From Antedon mediterranea (taxonomy: Eukaryota; Echinodermata; Crinoidea; Comatulida; Antedonidae), in the NCBI RefSeq assembly GCF_964355755.1, contig NC_092679.1, positions 11,524,932 to 11,588,931 on the forward strand: 64,000 bases of DNA. The letters are read 5' to 3'. Of this stretch, positions 1-11,806 are shown in pieces (position 1 is the stretch's first letter; every line of letters starts with the position of its first letter). Under the pieces are notes generated by a model that had not been told where the DNA came from, did no database searches, and saw only the letters and a program-made list of their open reading frames with translations. Both the position numbers and the translations under genes were made by a program.

Positions 1-1932
1 ACCATATTGGCCTTTAAATAAAATGTTATGTTTAGTTAAAAAGGAAGAAATTCGATTATGCATTATTTTTTCAATTAATTTTGAGAAACAAGGAAGTAGG
101 GAGATTGGTCTGTAGTTATTGAAATGATGAGGATCTTCTTTCTTGTAGATAGGGATGACTTTAGCTATTTTAAAAGAGTCAGGAAAAATACCGGTTTGAA
201 AAGAAGTATTAAAAATGTGAGTTAAGGGTTTGCATATAAAATTAGAAACACGTTTAATAATTTTATTGGAAAACCCATCAAACCCAGGAGATTTATTATC
301 TTTGAGGGAAAGTATTATACTGACAACTTCATGCTCGGTTACAGGACTAAGGAGGAGAGAGTGCACACATGGACGAGGTAGGGTAGAAGTATAATTATCA
401 TTATCCGACACATGTATTTTGTTAACTAAATTTGGCCCTATACTAGTAAAATAATTATTGAATTCAGTTGCAATTTGTTGAGGATTATTTAATTCAATGT
501 CATTGTTAATAAAGTGAGAAGGAAACGGTTTACGAGATTTCTTGCCAAGGACTCCATTTATTGTTTGCCAGGTTTTTTGGATGTTATTTTTATGGAATTC
601 AAATTTGTCACTGAAGTAATTCTTTTGGGCAGTACGAAGGATTTTGGTAAGTACATTTTGATATTTAACATATTTATCTTTGTCCTTTTGCTTTTTAGAT
701 ATAAGAAATGTTTTATATAATTTGTGTTTTTTGTCGATAGATTTAATTAAGCATTTAGTTATCCAAGGTTTTTTTTCTTTCCGAATATTTCGTCTGGAAC
801 GAGTGGTTTTAATGTTGTTATTATATAATGTACTAAATATGTCGTTGAATAAAGCGTATGCCTCATTGGGTTCATTGGAGTTATAAATACTAGTCCAGTC
901 AACATTTGACAAATCATTACTTAAGGCAGAAATTAAAATATCATTGACTTTTTTTATGTATATATATTTTGATTTAGGTTTCAGGTGTTGGAGAGGTTCT
1001 GATTTATGTACTAACAAGAAAACAGGAAAGTGATCCGAGATGTCCGAATATAGAATTCCGGAAGAAATGTTATCGTATAGATTATTACAAAAAATATTGT
1101 CGATTAAAGTTGCAGAATTACGCGTAATTCTAGTTGGCCTAGTAATAAGAGGATAATAATTTGATTGAAATAAAGTATTAACAAAATCAGAAGTACCTTT
1201 ATGTGTTTTGGAATTTAACAAGTTAATATTAAAGTCTCCTGAAATATATGCTGTTTTTTTCTCATTATTAATGGTGTCAATTAAATTAGAGATATCTTTA
1301 TTAAATGTGTTAATGGATAATTCAGGCAAACGATATACTACTCCAAGGATTATGTTTTTTGGTTGTGCATCGATTTCAATGAAAAGAGATTCCGAACCAT
1401 TAGTAATGATAAATGATAAATCAGGGCGAAGAATATATTTAAATCTCTGGTGTAGGTAAATGGCAACGCCTCCTCCTGGTCTATCAGCTCGTGAAACATG
1501 CAAGAGGTTATAATTGGGAATATTATAAAAGGAAAAAGGCGTATTATGATTAAAAAAAGTTTCGGTGAAGCATAGTGCTGAGAATTCATGGTTAATAGCA
1601 CCTACGCATACATTGATATCGTTAAAATGTTTAACAAGACTGCGTGCGTTTAAGTGAAAGATACTAAATGAATAATCTTGTGTTGAATATTTGTTGTTAA
1701 GACTATCGATATATTCATAGGCACAAGATTCAATATTTTCGGAAAATAATTGGGCATTGTTGTCATTAATAATATCTTTAAAATTAATATCAAAAGGGTT
1801 AAAAATTAAAGAATTAAATCTATCAAAGTCAATTCTATCGTCACAAAAGTAATAGTGAATGACATGCAAGAATTCATCATTATCAATAATGTGATTAAAT
1901 GGGAATGCATCTATATTGTCAAAAGGGTCCAT
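1..1932 (-). CDS. LINE ORF2, 5' part (APE endonuclease plus start of reverse transcriptase), runs off left edge
   Basis: Seen: read on the minus strand from the ATG at 1932-1930, the frame stays open for 644 codons to base 1 with no stop, so only the N-terminal part of ORF2 is in the window. An APE-type endonuclease occupies about residues 85-310: HLNARSL (N95), CFTE (E124), RPGGGVAIY, GDFNIN (D233, N235) and SDHFPV (D300-H301). A linker follows, then the reverse transcriptase begins with SLKDNKSPGFDG (about 545-553), IPIYKKED and NNYRPISLLPCFSK (about 605-618). Known: this order and these motifs are those of Jockey-superfamily non-LTR retrotransposons (CR1/L2/Daphne-like); the catalytic FADD box would lie left of base 1. 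An in-frame stop just upstream, near 1963, supports the chosen ATG. The intact frame implies a young, possibly active copy. The exact clade is inferred, not established. Confidence 0.93.
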   Translation of the reverse strand, partial: MDPFDNIDAFPFNHIIDNDEFLHVIHYYFCDDRIDFDRFNSLIFNPFDINFKDIINDNNAQLFSENIESCAYEYIDSLNNKYSTQDYSFSIFHLNARSLVKHFNDINVCVGAINHEFSALCFTETFFNHNTPFSFYNIPNYNLLHVSRADRPGGGVAIYLHQRFKYILRPDLSFIITNGSESLFIEIDAQPKNIILGVVYRLPELSINTFNKDISNLIDTINNEKKTAYISGDFNINLLNSKTHKGTSDFVNTLFQSNYYPLITRPTRITRNSATLIDNIFCNNLYDNISSGILYSDISDHFPVFLLVHKSEPLQHLKPKSKYIYIKKVNDILISALSNDLSNVDWTSIYNSNEPNEAYALFNDIFSTLYNNNIKTTRSRRNIRKEKKPWITKCLIKSIDKKHKLYKTFLISKKQKDKDKYVKYQNVLTKILRTAQKNYFSDKFEFHKNNIQKTWQTINGVLGKKSRKPFPSHFINNDIELNNPQQIATEFNNYFTSIGPNLVNKIHVSDNDNYTSTLPRPCVHSLLLSPVTEHEVVSIILSLKDNKSPGFDGFSNKIIKRVSNFICKPLTHIFNTSFQTGIFPDSFKIAKVIPIYKKEDPHHFNNYRPISLLPCFSKLIEKIMHNRISSFLTKHNILFKGQYG

Positions 1933-2343
1933 GAGAATATCTAACGATACATAATGTGATCAGTTTATTCAATAGTATGTAATAAAAGATGCCTGGTAAT
2001 GTTACGTAAAAACAGAAAAGTACAAGAACGTAAATATAAAGAAACAAGTTAAGAATTGGGGGGTAACAATAAAACAAAGGTGAATAAATGGTTTTAAGTG
2101 GTTTAAACATCTTATGACAATGCAATTATGTGAGAACAGACTCCTGAAAACGCTATTGTAAAATTATTATGTAAAATCAATCAAGAGGCTTATACAAATT
2201 AAGCAAAGTATGCAGATGTAAGGAAAATAATGAATAAAAGATTCTCAGTCTGTTGTAAAATTTAATAATGGATTGAATTTGTAAAGAAGAAATGCTTCTT
2301 AGACAGTCCAAGTGTTTACAACAACATTCCGATCACTAGTATG

Positions 2344-2404
2344 GCAATGGAATTTCGAAAAGTTTACCGGAACTATTTCAATGGAATTTCGAAAAGTTTA
2401 CTGG
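2344..2404. repeat. Short direct repeat at the end of LINE ORF1
   Basis: The string AATGGAATTTCGAAAAGTTT occurs twice, about 34 bp apart (starting near 2347 and 2381), followed by AC(C/T)GGAA. One copy covers the last codons of ORF1 and the other lies just downstream, so a local tandem duplication extended the ORF1 3' end. Confidence 0.7.
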
Positions 2405-3070
2405 AATGCCAGTTGAAGTTCGCCATTTTCCAGCCGTAAAACGAAGCTTGGTACCTTTATTGTACATCTCTTTTACTTGTGATCTCCATTTATTTTTTTC
2501 CAGTAGATCGGCAGCAGTAAGATCATCTATGATATAAAATTTCTGGCTATCTAGCGCAGAACTTCGTTGTTTCATAACTTCAATCTTAGAAGCGTATGAG
2601 AGAAAACGGGCAATGATATGCCTTGGCTTGCCGTTCATACTTTTACCATCTCGGTGGGCCCGTTCGATTGTTGGCCTGGGATCGAGTGTGAAAAAATCGG
2701 AAAGAATGTTCTCAAAGATTAACTTACAGTTTTCTTTTGTGTTCTCTTCCACACCAACAATTCTTACGTTATTACGACGAGAAAAGCGTTCCGTCTTGTT
2801 AATTTTTGCCAGCAGGTCAGTTGTACTACCTTGTAAATTAGCAACTGTTGTTGTCAGCTCTGTGACAGTCGTTTTTAATTCCTTGTTTTCATCTCCAAGG
2901 GCATCTATTCTAGCAGAATTAAACGATATTGCTTCGTAAAGCTCAGCTTTATTAGATTCTTGGCCTTTTAAAATCGATTCAAGTTTTTTTTAAACAAACG
3001 ATTCAAACGATAGCTGGTCTTCGCTTTCGAATTCAGCGGGCTTGGTATTTGCTCGTGTAGATCGTGACAT
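2378..3070 (-). pseudogene. LINE ORF1 (L1-ORF1p-like RNA-binding protein) with one nonsense codon
   Basis: Seen: from the ATG at 3070-3068 the minus-strand frame would give 230 residues ending at 2378, but codon 27 is TAA (2992-2990), beside an A8 run. The frame is otherwise open. After the stop comes a heptad-rich stretch (ENKELKTTVTELTTTVANL) resembling a coiled coil, then RRNNVRIVGVEE, then RAHRDGK, RHIIARFLSY and FYIIDDLT. Known: this is the layout of L1-type ORF1 proteins (Transposase_22: coiled coil, RRM, C-terminal domain), which trimerise and coat the element's RNA. No ATG lies between the stop and residue ~140, so a full product needs readthrough, or the stop is a recent substitution or a sequencing error in the homopolymer region. 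It lies 445 bp upstream of ORF2 on the same strand. Confidence 0.87.
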
Positions 3071-3105
3071 GGCTTGTCGTGATTGGCCTAGAAAAAATTA
3101 ATATG

Positions 3106-3381
3106 CTAAGTAGTGCGTTTCAGGAGCTCGTTGTGTAAGCGTCTTACTCCGATCGAATCATGGTCAATGATGTAGCAGGAACGATCTGATTTTCCGTTGT
3201 TCTCTGACTCCTCTGTGTATACGCATAGGAAAATTAGCGCCATCAAATTGTTTTTGACTGATACCGATTCATTATCTTCCAATCTTGAAAAGACGTCTTG
3301 TGACATCAACTCGTCTTTGTCGCAGACATTTATAGCGCCCTCGTTTGATTTAAAAAGTACCTTATTAATTTGGAAAGTCAT
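3106..3381 (-). CDS. Small ORF upstream of LINE ORF1, unknown function
   Basis: A 91-codon ATG-started frame ends 35 bp before the LINE ORF1 start, on the same strand. The product is acidic to neutral, with no domain I recognise and no signal peptide. It may be part of the LINE 5' UTR, a short ORF0-like reading frame, or chance. Its position directly in front of ORF1 is the only reason to list it. Confidence 0.25.
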   Translation of the reverse strand: MTFQINKVLFKSNEGAINVCDKDELMSQDVFSRLEDNESVSVKNNLMALIFLCVYTEESENNGKSDRSCYIIDHDSIGVRRLHNELLKRTT

Positions 3382-3399
3382 TAGCAGTGCTGTTTTCTA

Positions 3400-4150
3400 A
3401 AGACGATTCAGATTCAAGATCGTTGATGACGTTCATCACTCCAACATGATCCTGTTCAAGTAAGTAATGTTAGTAAGAAAGCATACTTTTAACAAAATAA
3501 ACATTACTGTTTAGGAACCCGTTTATTTCATCCATGATAGCATAATAATATTACTGAGGGATTTTTTTTCTTTCAATCTGCTATCTAAGTAGTAGTAGGT
3601 CTTTCTGGAACATGTTTGATTTGAGGTATGTTTTTTTCTATAGGATTATATTTATATGACATAATATTTTTTTCAAATTACAAATAAAAATTAAACTGTT
3701 ACCTTTATTATTCTTAAATTAAAGTCATGCATTATCATGCTGGCGTACTAGAATATTAACATGTATTTTATGTACAAGAATAATATTACATAACATAATA
3801 TTTCTTCAAATTAAAAATCAAACCTAACATTATATCTCTATTATTTATAATTATCCTTTAATTGCATTAACGTCGTACTAGAATATTAAAATGTAAAACA
3901 CTCAAAGGATAGTTAATTATTTTCCAAATATTCTAAATGAACGAAATGACTGTAGACTAATTCAGTAACGCATTTCTCTAAAAAATCTTAATATAAAATT
4001 AATCTAAAATATTTCTATTATAATAAATAAAGTAGAAAAAAAGAATGAAGAATTTAACGCTTAATTTATTGTATGAGATGAAACAAGGAAAAGGCGTGTC
4101 TTTTTGGTTGTTTCAGTTAGTTTCCATCGGAGTCCTGTAATTATAACTTC
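3400..4150. other. AT-rich stretch, no gene seen
   Basis: I see no coding frame, structured RNA or clear repeat here. The 5' end of the minus-strand LINE probably lies in or near this stretch, but I could not find a target-site duplication. Confidence 0.4.
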
Positions 4151-4189
4151 TCCTTAAATGTATCGGGTTTGGACGAGACCCATCTGCTC

Positions 4190-5330
4190 TTTTTTTTTTA
4201 TCTTATGTGGGTTCATCCCACATTTATTTCCATACAACTGTTCTCTTTACATATATTTTTCACTATACGCTATACATATCATTATTTTTACAATGTTTGT
4301 TTAATCATCTGTTTACAATTACATATACTTATTTAAAGAGTTTTATTCATTTGTTTACATATTATCACATTGATTACATAGCTTCCTCTTTTTAAACCTG
4401 TTATCTGTAACACATTTTCATTAACAAGCTTATTTTTTTCTTACATAGTTGGTTTTGTTTTTTTTCATCTACCACATTTTCATTTAACAATGCATATTCT
4501 CTGTTATACTCATTACTTACTAAATGTTTACTGTTAACATAATATTGTTCTCATCCTTTAACATTAATATTAATATTTTTGTTCTTTAATATTTACAAAA
4601 CCTTTTTTTTGCACTATAGGCCTAACTTCTTAAATTTTCATTTAACTTTTTTACTTTCTTCTCTTATGTGGATTCATTCCACTTTTTTGTTTCACTTATT
4701 TTCTTTAAAAAAACTATTTCCATATATAATTTTGTTTATACATACATTATCATTTAACCACATTGATTACATAGTTTCATCTTTTTATACATATTATCTA
4801 TAACACATTTTCATTAACAAAGCTTATTTTTTCTTACATAGTTGTTTTTGTTGTTTTTTTTCATCTACATGCATATTTATTTCATACAATTATAATACGT
4901 TTATGTTTACTAAATCCATCCCATGGGTTTGTCCCATTTTATTTTTCTTTGGATTTATCTATGCAAACATATTTTCATTTAAACAATGCATATTCTCTGT
5001 TATACTAATTACTTACTAACTTTTTACTGTCAACATTATATTTTCCTCATCCTTTAACATTGATTTTTTTGATCTTTAAATGTTTACAAAATTTTTTTCC
5101 AACAGATTATCCTTTTTTGCATCTACAGTATAACCCATCAAAGTTTCATTTAACTTTTTTTTTCTTATGTGGGTTCATTCAATTTTTTTTTTTTTTACTT
5201 ATTATTTATTCTATTATTTTTTTATACATACATTATCATTTAACAACATTTATGTTTAATGATCCATTAAAAAAATTAGACATTGTTTTTTTATTTTTAA
5301 CCATTTTATCATTTCAAAATTCCACCTGCA
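4190..5330 (-). repeat. T-rich repeated segments with GTGGG...CCCAC hairpins, probably LINE 3' UTR
   Basis: Blocks of sequence recur imperfectly: CTTATGTGGGTTCATCCCAC-like strings at 4203, 4664 and 5165 (a variant near 4917), AACAATGCATATTCTCTGTT at 4487 and 4983, and CACATTGATTACATAG at 4367 and 4758. The spacing differs between pairs, so this is a patchwork of duplications rather than one clean tandem repeat. It lies downstream (minus sense) of the LINE 3' end at 5811-6806, which suggests it is that element's 3' untranslated tail, but this is inference. A related hairpin recurs at 28495. Confidence 0.5.
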
Positions 5331-5346
5331 GTAACAATGTGCATAT

Positions 5347-5349
<3 letters not shown>

Positions 5350-5439
<90 letters not shown>
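5350..5439. repeat. (AT)n microsatellite
   Basis: About 90 bp of uninterrupted TA dinucleotides. Open frames reading YIYIYI through it are artefacts of the repeat. Confidence 0.97.
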
Positions 5440-5442
<3 letters not shown>

Positions 5443-5810
5443 TATTATATACCTATAATATGAAAGCTTTGATGAATACACTTCACCACTTAAACCTAAA
5501 CCTTCTTATCCTTCATCATTTTTTATCATCAATCTATAAAAAGCTTTTCACATTTTGTCTTTTTGTTTTCAAATCATCATGGTATACATATTTACAAAAC
5601 ATACAATATAGTAGCAAGAAAAAAAAACAAAAACAAAAAACATAATAGATTCATCATTCATGGTATCTCATTTACATATTTTCTTCCTTAATCTGGTTGA
5701 GCATATACAGTATACCTGCAGATTTACATATTTCTTATCTTTTTTTCAGATTTTAACATTTGTAGGAGATTGATTTTTTTTCTTTTTCCAATAAACCTAA
5801 TATCTTTACT

Positions 5811-6834
5811 TTATAAATACAAAATGCTCCTAAAGTGTATAATTTTATTTACGTAATTATTGTCAGTTTCAAATAAAAATCTTTTGAAAGAAAAAACAGG
5901 AATATGTATGCTTACTGCTCTAATTATTTCGTTTATCTCTCTCCATAAACATTTTACTGTTATGCACTCTACTAACATATGTTTGTCATTCTCAATAACA
6001 TTGCATGTGTCACAAAATGAGGAATTTACAAGTCTCCACCTATGTAATCTTTCATTTGTTGGCAATATTCTGTGCAACAATTTAAAATTAAAATGTGCCA
6101 GTTTTTTTTCTTTAAGACCAGAAACTTTCTTAACCCATATTTTTGTCCATGGCATATTACCAAATATGGATTCCCACTTAACCTGTGCCGTAGGTGTAAT
6201 ATATTGAGCATCTATTATGAATCTATATAATTGTCTAGACGTCATATTTAAGACCTTATTGTTTGTAATAGGTATATCATTTACATTAATGTCATGTGTT
6301 GTTTTTAAAATACATTTCCATTCTTTTGGAATGGCTTTCAATATACAAGAATATTCACTGATCCAATTTTGTGTACATCTTAACCTTCTTTTTATCTCTA
6401 TCGCAGGCTTAAACACATTATTATTTATTACATCATATATTTTTAAAAACCCTGATCTAATCCAGTTACAGTTATATAACGGCTTCTTTTTAATACATAT
6501 AAACTCATTACCCCATAATGATTGATTAATAATGTCATCATAGCTTATTGGTTCCTTATTTAATCTATTATTACAAGCATTAGCTACTGCTATAGACTTA
6601 ATAACTGAGAGATAAAATGGTGGTACGGATATATTACACGGAACTTTTGATAAATTTGAGGTTAATGATTCTGGGCCTATTTTTTCTATATAAAATGTAG
6701 GTAAATATTTCCATTTGGCATCATCGTTTTCATACTCATCTGCTCTTTGTACAGTGTTAGAGCATGCACTTTCCAACTCCTCAGCGGCCAAACGGACTAC
6801 CAGCAACAGATTTATACTACACCTCGACCGGATG
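5811..6834 (-). pseudogene. 3' end of LINE ORF2 (L1/Tx1-like), 5'-truncated copy
   Basis: Seen: an open minus-strand frame of 331 codons from a TTG at 6806 to the stop at 5811; it stays open a little further upstream without a convincing start. Motifs in order: SLWGNEFICIKKKPLYNCNW, then W-x-KIW, then FNFKLLHRILPTNERLHRW, and a zinc-knuckle-like C-x2-C...H-x4-C ending CDTCNVIENDKHMLVECITVK. Known: this is the region after the reverse transcriptase in L1/Tx1-type ORF2 proteins (zf-RVT-like). The endonuclease and reverse transcriptase are absent upstream, the usual signature of a 5'-truncated insertion. The frame is undamaged, so the insertion looks fairly recent. Confidence 0.82.
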
Positions 6835-6849
6835 TAGTTTAAAATCGTA

Positions 6850-9800
6850 CCCAGAACATTTGCCTATGATATTTAATTAAAAGTTAATTATATTTGAAAT
6901 CCAAGGGGAAAAGTTATTAAAATGAAGATAGTTGCAACGTGTGACAGCAACAGAAACTCTTTTAATATAATGTTCATGTTGTGTCTCGTCACGTCATGTT
7001 TATAGTGAGAGTACAGCGTCGATCGTGTATACATTCACTGGTACATTCAAGTCACTATTTTTAACATAGCAGATTCTAATTCTATCATAATAGTATTAGC
7101 TATTTTGTTTTGCTTTTGAAATTTGCTGTGGTATTTTTTGTTAAATTGCCGCGGTGTTTTATTTTTAATGTGCGATTTGTGATGTTTATTTTAAAATTGC
7201 CGTGGGTTTTTTTTTAATTGCCGCGGTTGTTTTAAAAAAAACTGCAGTGGTTTTTTTTGTGTAAATTGCCATGATATTTTTGAAAGGTGTCGTGACACTT
7301 ACAGGCCACCGTAGATTATGCTCATGAGTGCAAATATAGTATAAATTATCACAGCGGTAATTCAGTCTTCAGAATATTTACGTTACATTTAAGCTCTTCG
7401 TGTAGATTGGCAAAAGTAATCAACAATATCCAACTGCATTACAAAGGTGTTTCTAATTATCAGTCGATTCTTTTGTTTGGATTCCTGCCGTTAGGACTAC
7501 TAGGCCTACTATAATAATGGCAGCAATCCTTATTGGATTGGTTTCAACACTGAAAATGCGATCCGGTGCTGATCTGATATTTGTACTCACTAAAAAAACG
7601 GTATCTAAATGGTCTAGGCCTCAACATGTAGTTCTGGAATATCATTTTTTACTTTTGATTGTATAAGATAATTGTATTCAATGTAGTTTAGAGTATTTGA
7701 TCCACTTTTGGAAAGTCAAAAAACACCATTACACATTAGACCTACAGTATGTTTTAACCAACGGAAAGCTTATTAATTAAGTAATTAATAATTAATTTAC
7801 TTGGTCAAAATCAATTAAAATAACAAATACAAAAGTATAGACCTAAGCAAATAAAAATGGGAGTTTAAATTGTATAACACTTTATTAACAGCAGAAAACA
7901 TGGTATCAGGAATTAATAAAAAAAAAACCAGTTATGATTATTTAAAATGTATATACAGTAATACAACTTTAATAACATTATTTAAAAAAAACCTGTTTAA
8001 CAACAATTGACCTATAGATTTTGACGAGACTAGCAAGAAAAACCCCCCAAAACCCAGATTTACTTTCGTTGGAATCTTTAAACAAAATTGCAAGCGACAT
8101 AATTGTTTTTAGAATAACAATTTTCCATAAGGTACTTTGATAATAAACATATATAATATTTACCCCACAGAAAGTATAGGCCTACATTAAGTGAAGTACT
8201 CTAATTAGCCTACTGGTGTATTTAACAAATTCCCCGTGTAAAGTAGCCTTAGTAGTATTTTTATTCTTTAATCAATAATCTAATATAGAGTAAACATGTT
8301 ATCTCCTAAGAAAACATAAAACGTGCATTGTGACCTAAAACCACTATGCTTCTCAAATTTTGATCTAATTGCAATCTGTTTATCGGTAATTAACATTCTA
8401 ACAGCCGGCCACGTAGATTGCGTTTATGAAACGATTGGAATATTTTCTTATAAAGGTGATCTTGGAATGAAATTGTGATTAGACCGGATATTAAAGCTCT
8501 TAAGAACATCTCGCTATTCATTTTTTTCATTTTACACGGGTGTATCTAATTCCATTTTCTGGTCAACCAGTCTCAGTATACTATTACCACTTTTGGCTCC
8601 GATTCCAAATACCCCTCTCCTGCCATTTGATTTTGACGTAGTACCATAATAGAATACTATATTTCAGGTACTCAGTCAATAAGCTGTGTATTGGCCCTAT
8701 TTTGATTAAGGTTAATTCGGTAACACAGTATAATATGATATAATTTAGATGTTTAAATTTTTTTTTTATTTGGCTACCTTAGTCAACATTCGCTTACTTA
8801 TTTGTTAAGTTAATAAAATTACTATAATCTACGCTGCGTCATCGGGAACAAAGCTTAAATACATTTCTAGACCTCCTTTTGGCCGACCCACAATTAGACG
8901 CCTTCACGATACCGTCTTTCGATAACCAGACTGTATCTTATGCCTTTCCATTGGCTTTAGGTTCTGAAAAAAAGACCTAATACAAACAGCCTAAATGGAC
9001 GCTTACAAATAGTTAATTCTGGATACAAACGTAATAAATGCACATTTTATTAAAACAGATCCAGTTCAATTGTTTGTTTTATAATAATGACTCAGAACTG
9101 TGATTACAATAATTAGGTAGACTAGTTTTGTAAGTAAATCGTTGTTTAATATACACTTGTGTAACATTTTAACGTCAAGTCCAAATCAACATCCAACTCG
9201 CAGTGAGAATGCAAATGCAGTTTATGGTTCGTAGAATCGACTTATGCTGTGTATTTACACTATATTGTCTCTTTTAACTAGAGATATAATAGCAAAGGAG
9301 TTTAATTGTCTGTTTCGATTACATTACATTTTAAAACGAATAGCTGTTCTTATAAAATATTTAAGTGAAATTCTAAACATGATCAAAAGTCATAAAGATG
9401 ACCTCATAACATTAGTACATACATGAGCTTATTCAATGCATGGCTGTATATGGATATAATTCCTTCTTTTATGAAATTCTAGAAAAATCGATACATGGCG
9501 CGATTTTTGGGCTTAATGAAAGTGTGTATTCGTCTCAACATTCTTAGACAATGCTTATCAGTCAAAGATGTTAAGATATGATATTCTGTCAAGATGAGAG
9601 CGCATCATATTGTATTCAGTACATTAACAAAACAATTAGGCCTACTGCTATAATATTGGTTTAATTGTTGCTATGCTGTAGCTAAATTGGTATGAGTAAA
9701 TATACATTCATAAATATTGTTAAAAGGCAGAAGTGAAAATATAATAATATTAACAATAAAAACTCAATTAAATTTACTAAAATATGTCTGTAGAATAATT

Positions 9801-11490
9801 GTATAATTTATATCAACCAGGAATAACAAATGTGGTCAAAATGATTTTTATTCAAACAATAACAGTAGATTGATCCCAGGTTTCAGTAGGCCTAATTGTG
9901 GGATTTCGACAAAATTGCTTCGAATTAATTATTTAGAATTTTAGATATTCAGTTTCATCATGTAGCAATTCAATTGTTTAATTTAGAATAATACAAACAA
10001 TTACTCTTAGAATAGAATGTGCTTATCTTACAACCTACAGATGAGAAAATCCCACGAGATAAGATAGTCTCATTTCTTTTACAGATAAATGACAAGCTTA
10101 GTAATAATGTACAATAATTACCGACACCTAACATTGGGCGGCGGAGGTAGCCTACGTTATTTTGTCACCAGTCAGTTACATTTATGCCGATAATTAAAAT
10201 GAAGCTACCTCTAAATGAATACCACCTTTATAGAAGTGTTTTCTTAGACTAATTTACAGTTACATTTTGGTAAAAATGAGAAAAATATTAACTAAAACAC
10301 CCAAAATGATTACGGATATTTGTCCAATAAGTCATACCTTTGCGTTGGTGAGTAATAATGGAATATGTCATTTAAAATAACATACCCTATAAATCGTTTG
10401 AGAAGAAGAACAACACAGATGTACAAAAAGCAATCTATATAGGAGTAATGCTTCTTGAAAACCACAGAGATTTGAGTAACTTTACTAATTACCAATCTAA
10501 AATATTTTGGATGGAATTGTCATCGTATAGGCCTACAATACCGGTATTAATTACTTTAACCAAATAAATATATCACCATTGTAAATGCATCTGGATACTG
10601 TACATGTTATAGTTAAGATGCACGTTTTTATTGATGCAGATTAGTAAATTATTAAATTATTTGGAATTATTTCAATATCATGTTTAGTATACCATATCGT
10701 AGTTCAGAAGAGTAATTTTTTTGTTATATTCTGTTCATGATTTTCTGTAGACAATCTATAATAATGATAATTTGATAAATGTCAGTTTTGGATAACATTT
10801 TATTTCAAGGTAATCTTAACTTTTATATCTACCAATTGAACATATCCGTCATTCCGATCCATTAGATTATGTGCATCACTGTACTGTATTATGACATCGG
10901 AACTGATTTACTAACATCAGAACTAGCCTGATTAAAAAGAAATTCATAGCTAATAATATCGCTACTTATATTTAGTCAAAGATTGTGCAAATCATGTGGT
11001 AGACCTCCCATCAGCGCATCTCCTTGTGGCCTAATAAGGTTGTCGTGCACTTTTCCTTTCCTTTCATTCACCGCCTAGTAAAACGTCCAACTTTCTTCGC
11101 CCTTCAGGTTTCCTTGTTAATACAATCACTCTCATTTTCCAAGCTCAGCAAATTTCCTATTCATTTTATCTTATGTTCTTAACTTCCTCAGATTTTCGTC
11201 TTAAGTATTTAATCAATATTATGATATGTATATTGTGGCAGGCCATCTTTCATTCAATATTCGTTTAAAACATTTGAAATTGTACAGTTATAAATTGTTT
11301 TCTATGAGATTAATAAAGTCAGACTTTGAATAGGCCATTTTCCCGTTTTTACTGCAGGAAAAAGGAAAAAAAAATAAATTTTTAAACCGACAATTTGTTA
11401 TTTACTTTAAATTACAGTTTTTTTTAAAATATTTGTTTATATCCAATGTAACATTAAAATGGCATATTCAACAAAACTATTAAAAATTAA
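6850..11490. other. AT-rich intergenic DNA, no gene recognised
   Basis: I find no convincing exon or RNA gene. Within it, 7118-7290 carries a degenerate run of AATTGCCGYGGT-like units separated by T-rich stretches, and TAGGCCTA-like motifs are scattered. Near 11300, AATAAAGTCAGACTTTGAAT may be an old retroelement tail. Distal regulatory DNA of the downstream receptor gene could lie here but shows no signature I can read. Confidence 0.4.
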
Positions 11491-11504
11491 TAATAAATTC
11501 AGGG

Positions 11505-11583
11505 GGACAATACATCTAAAACACAACGCAATAACGTCAGCACAATACAAGTAATTTGACCAATCACAAGCGATGTATTATCC
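11505..11583. repeat. Short foldback with MITE-like terminal motif upstream of the receptor gene
   Basis: GGACAATACATC (11505-11516) and GATGTATTATCC (11572-11583) are inverted copies with one mismatch. They match the terminal sequence of the TTAA-flanked MITE at 18356 and 39789, so this is probably an internally deleted or decayed relative. The loop contains a CCAAT box (11560-11564) and a CRE half-site CGTCA (about 11535), about 245-275 bp upstream of the receptor ATG, so the remnant may supply promoter motifs. No transcription start can be read from the sequence. Confidence 0.55.
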
Positions 11584-11806
11584 AAAATGTTCTCTGTGAT
11601 TGACCAACTCTTTTGCGTTGATCCACGTACACAATTGTGTTCCGTCCAAATGGCAACCAAGCTTAAAGTGTTGTGACTGTTTATATTTTAATATTACGCA
11701 GTACTTACTGTTTTTGTTGCATTTTAGTTTATAGCCAAGCAGTTATATTTTAAAGTGTATGGTTACGTACTGCTTATTATCCAAATAACTGTTTACCTTG
11801 CTGAAG

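Noticed and set aside
514-1601. Several short open frames (514-720, 680-886, 1208-1459, 1350-1601)
   Set aside because: Out-of-frame shadows of the 644-codon LINE ORF2.
2613-2939. Plus-strand open frame of 108 codons
   Set aside because: Antisense shadow of LINE ORF1.
5060-5645. Open frames with YIYIYI runs
   Set aside because: Caused by the (AT)n microsatellite and T-rich flanks.
5860-6525. Plus- and minus-strand open frames inside 5811-6834
   Set aside because: Shadows of the LINE 3' end, which has clear family motifs in its own frame.
10310-10495. Short open frame, also those at 9244-9426, 17646-18311, 20348-20566, 21199-21455, 21688-21870, 29592-29906 and 30119-30331
   Set aside because: Short, no domain, no splice sites in phase and length expected by chance in this sequence.
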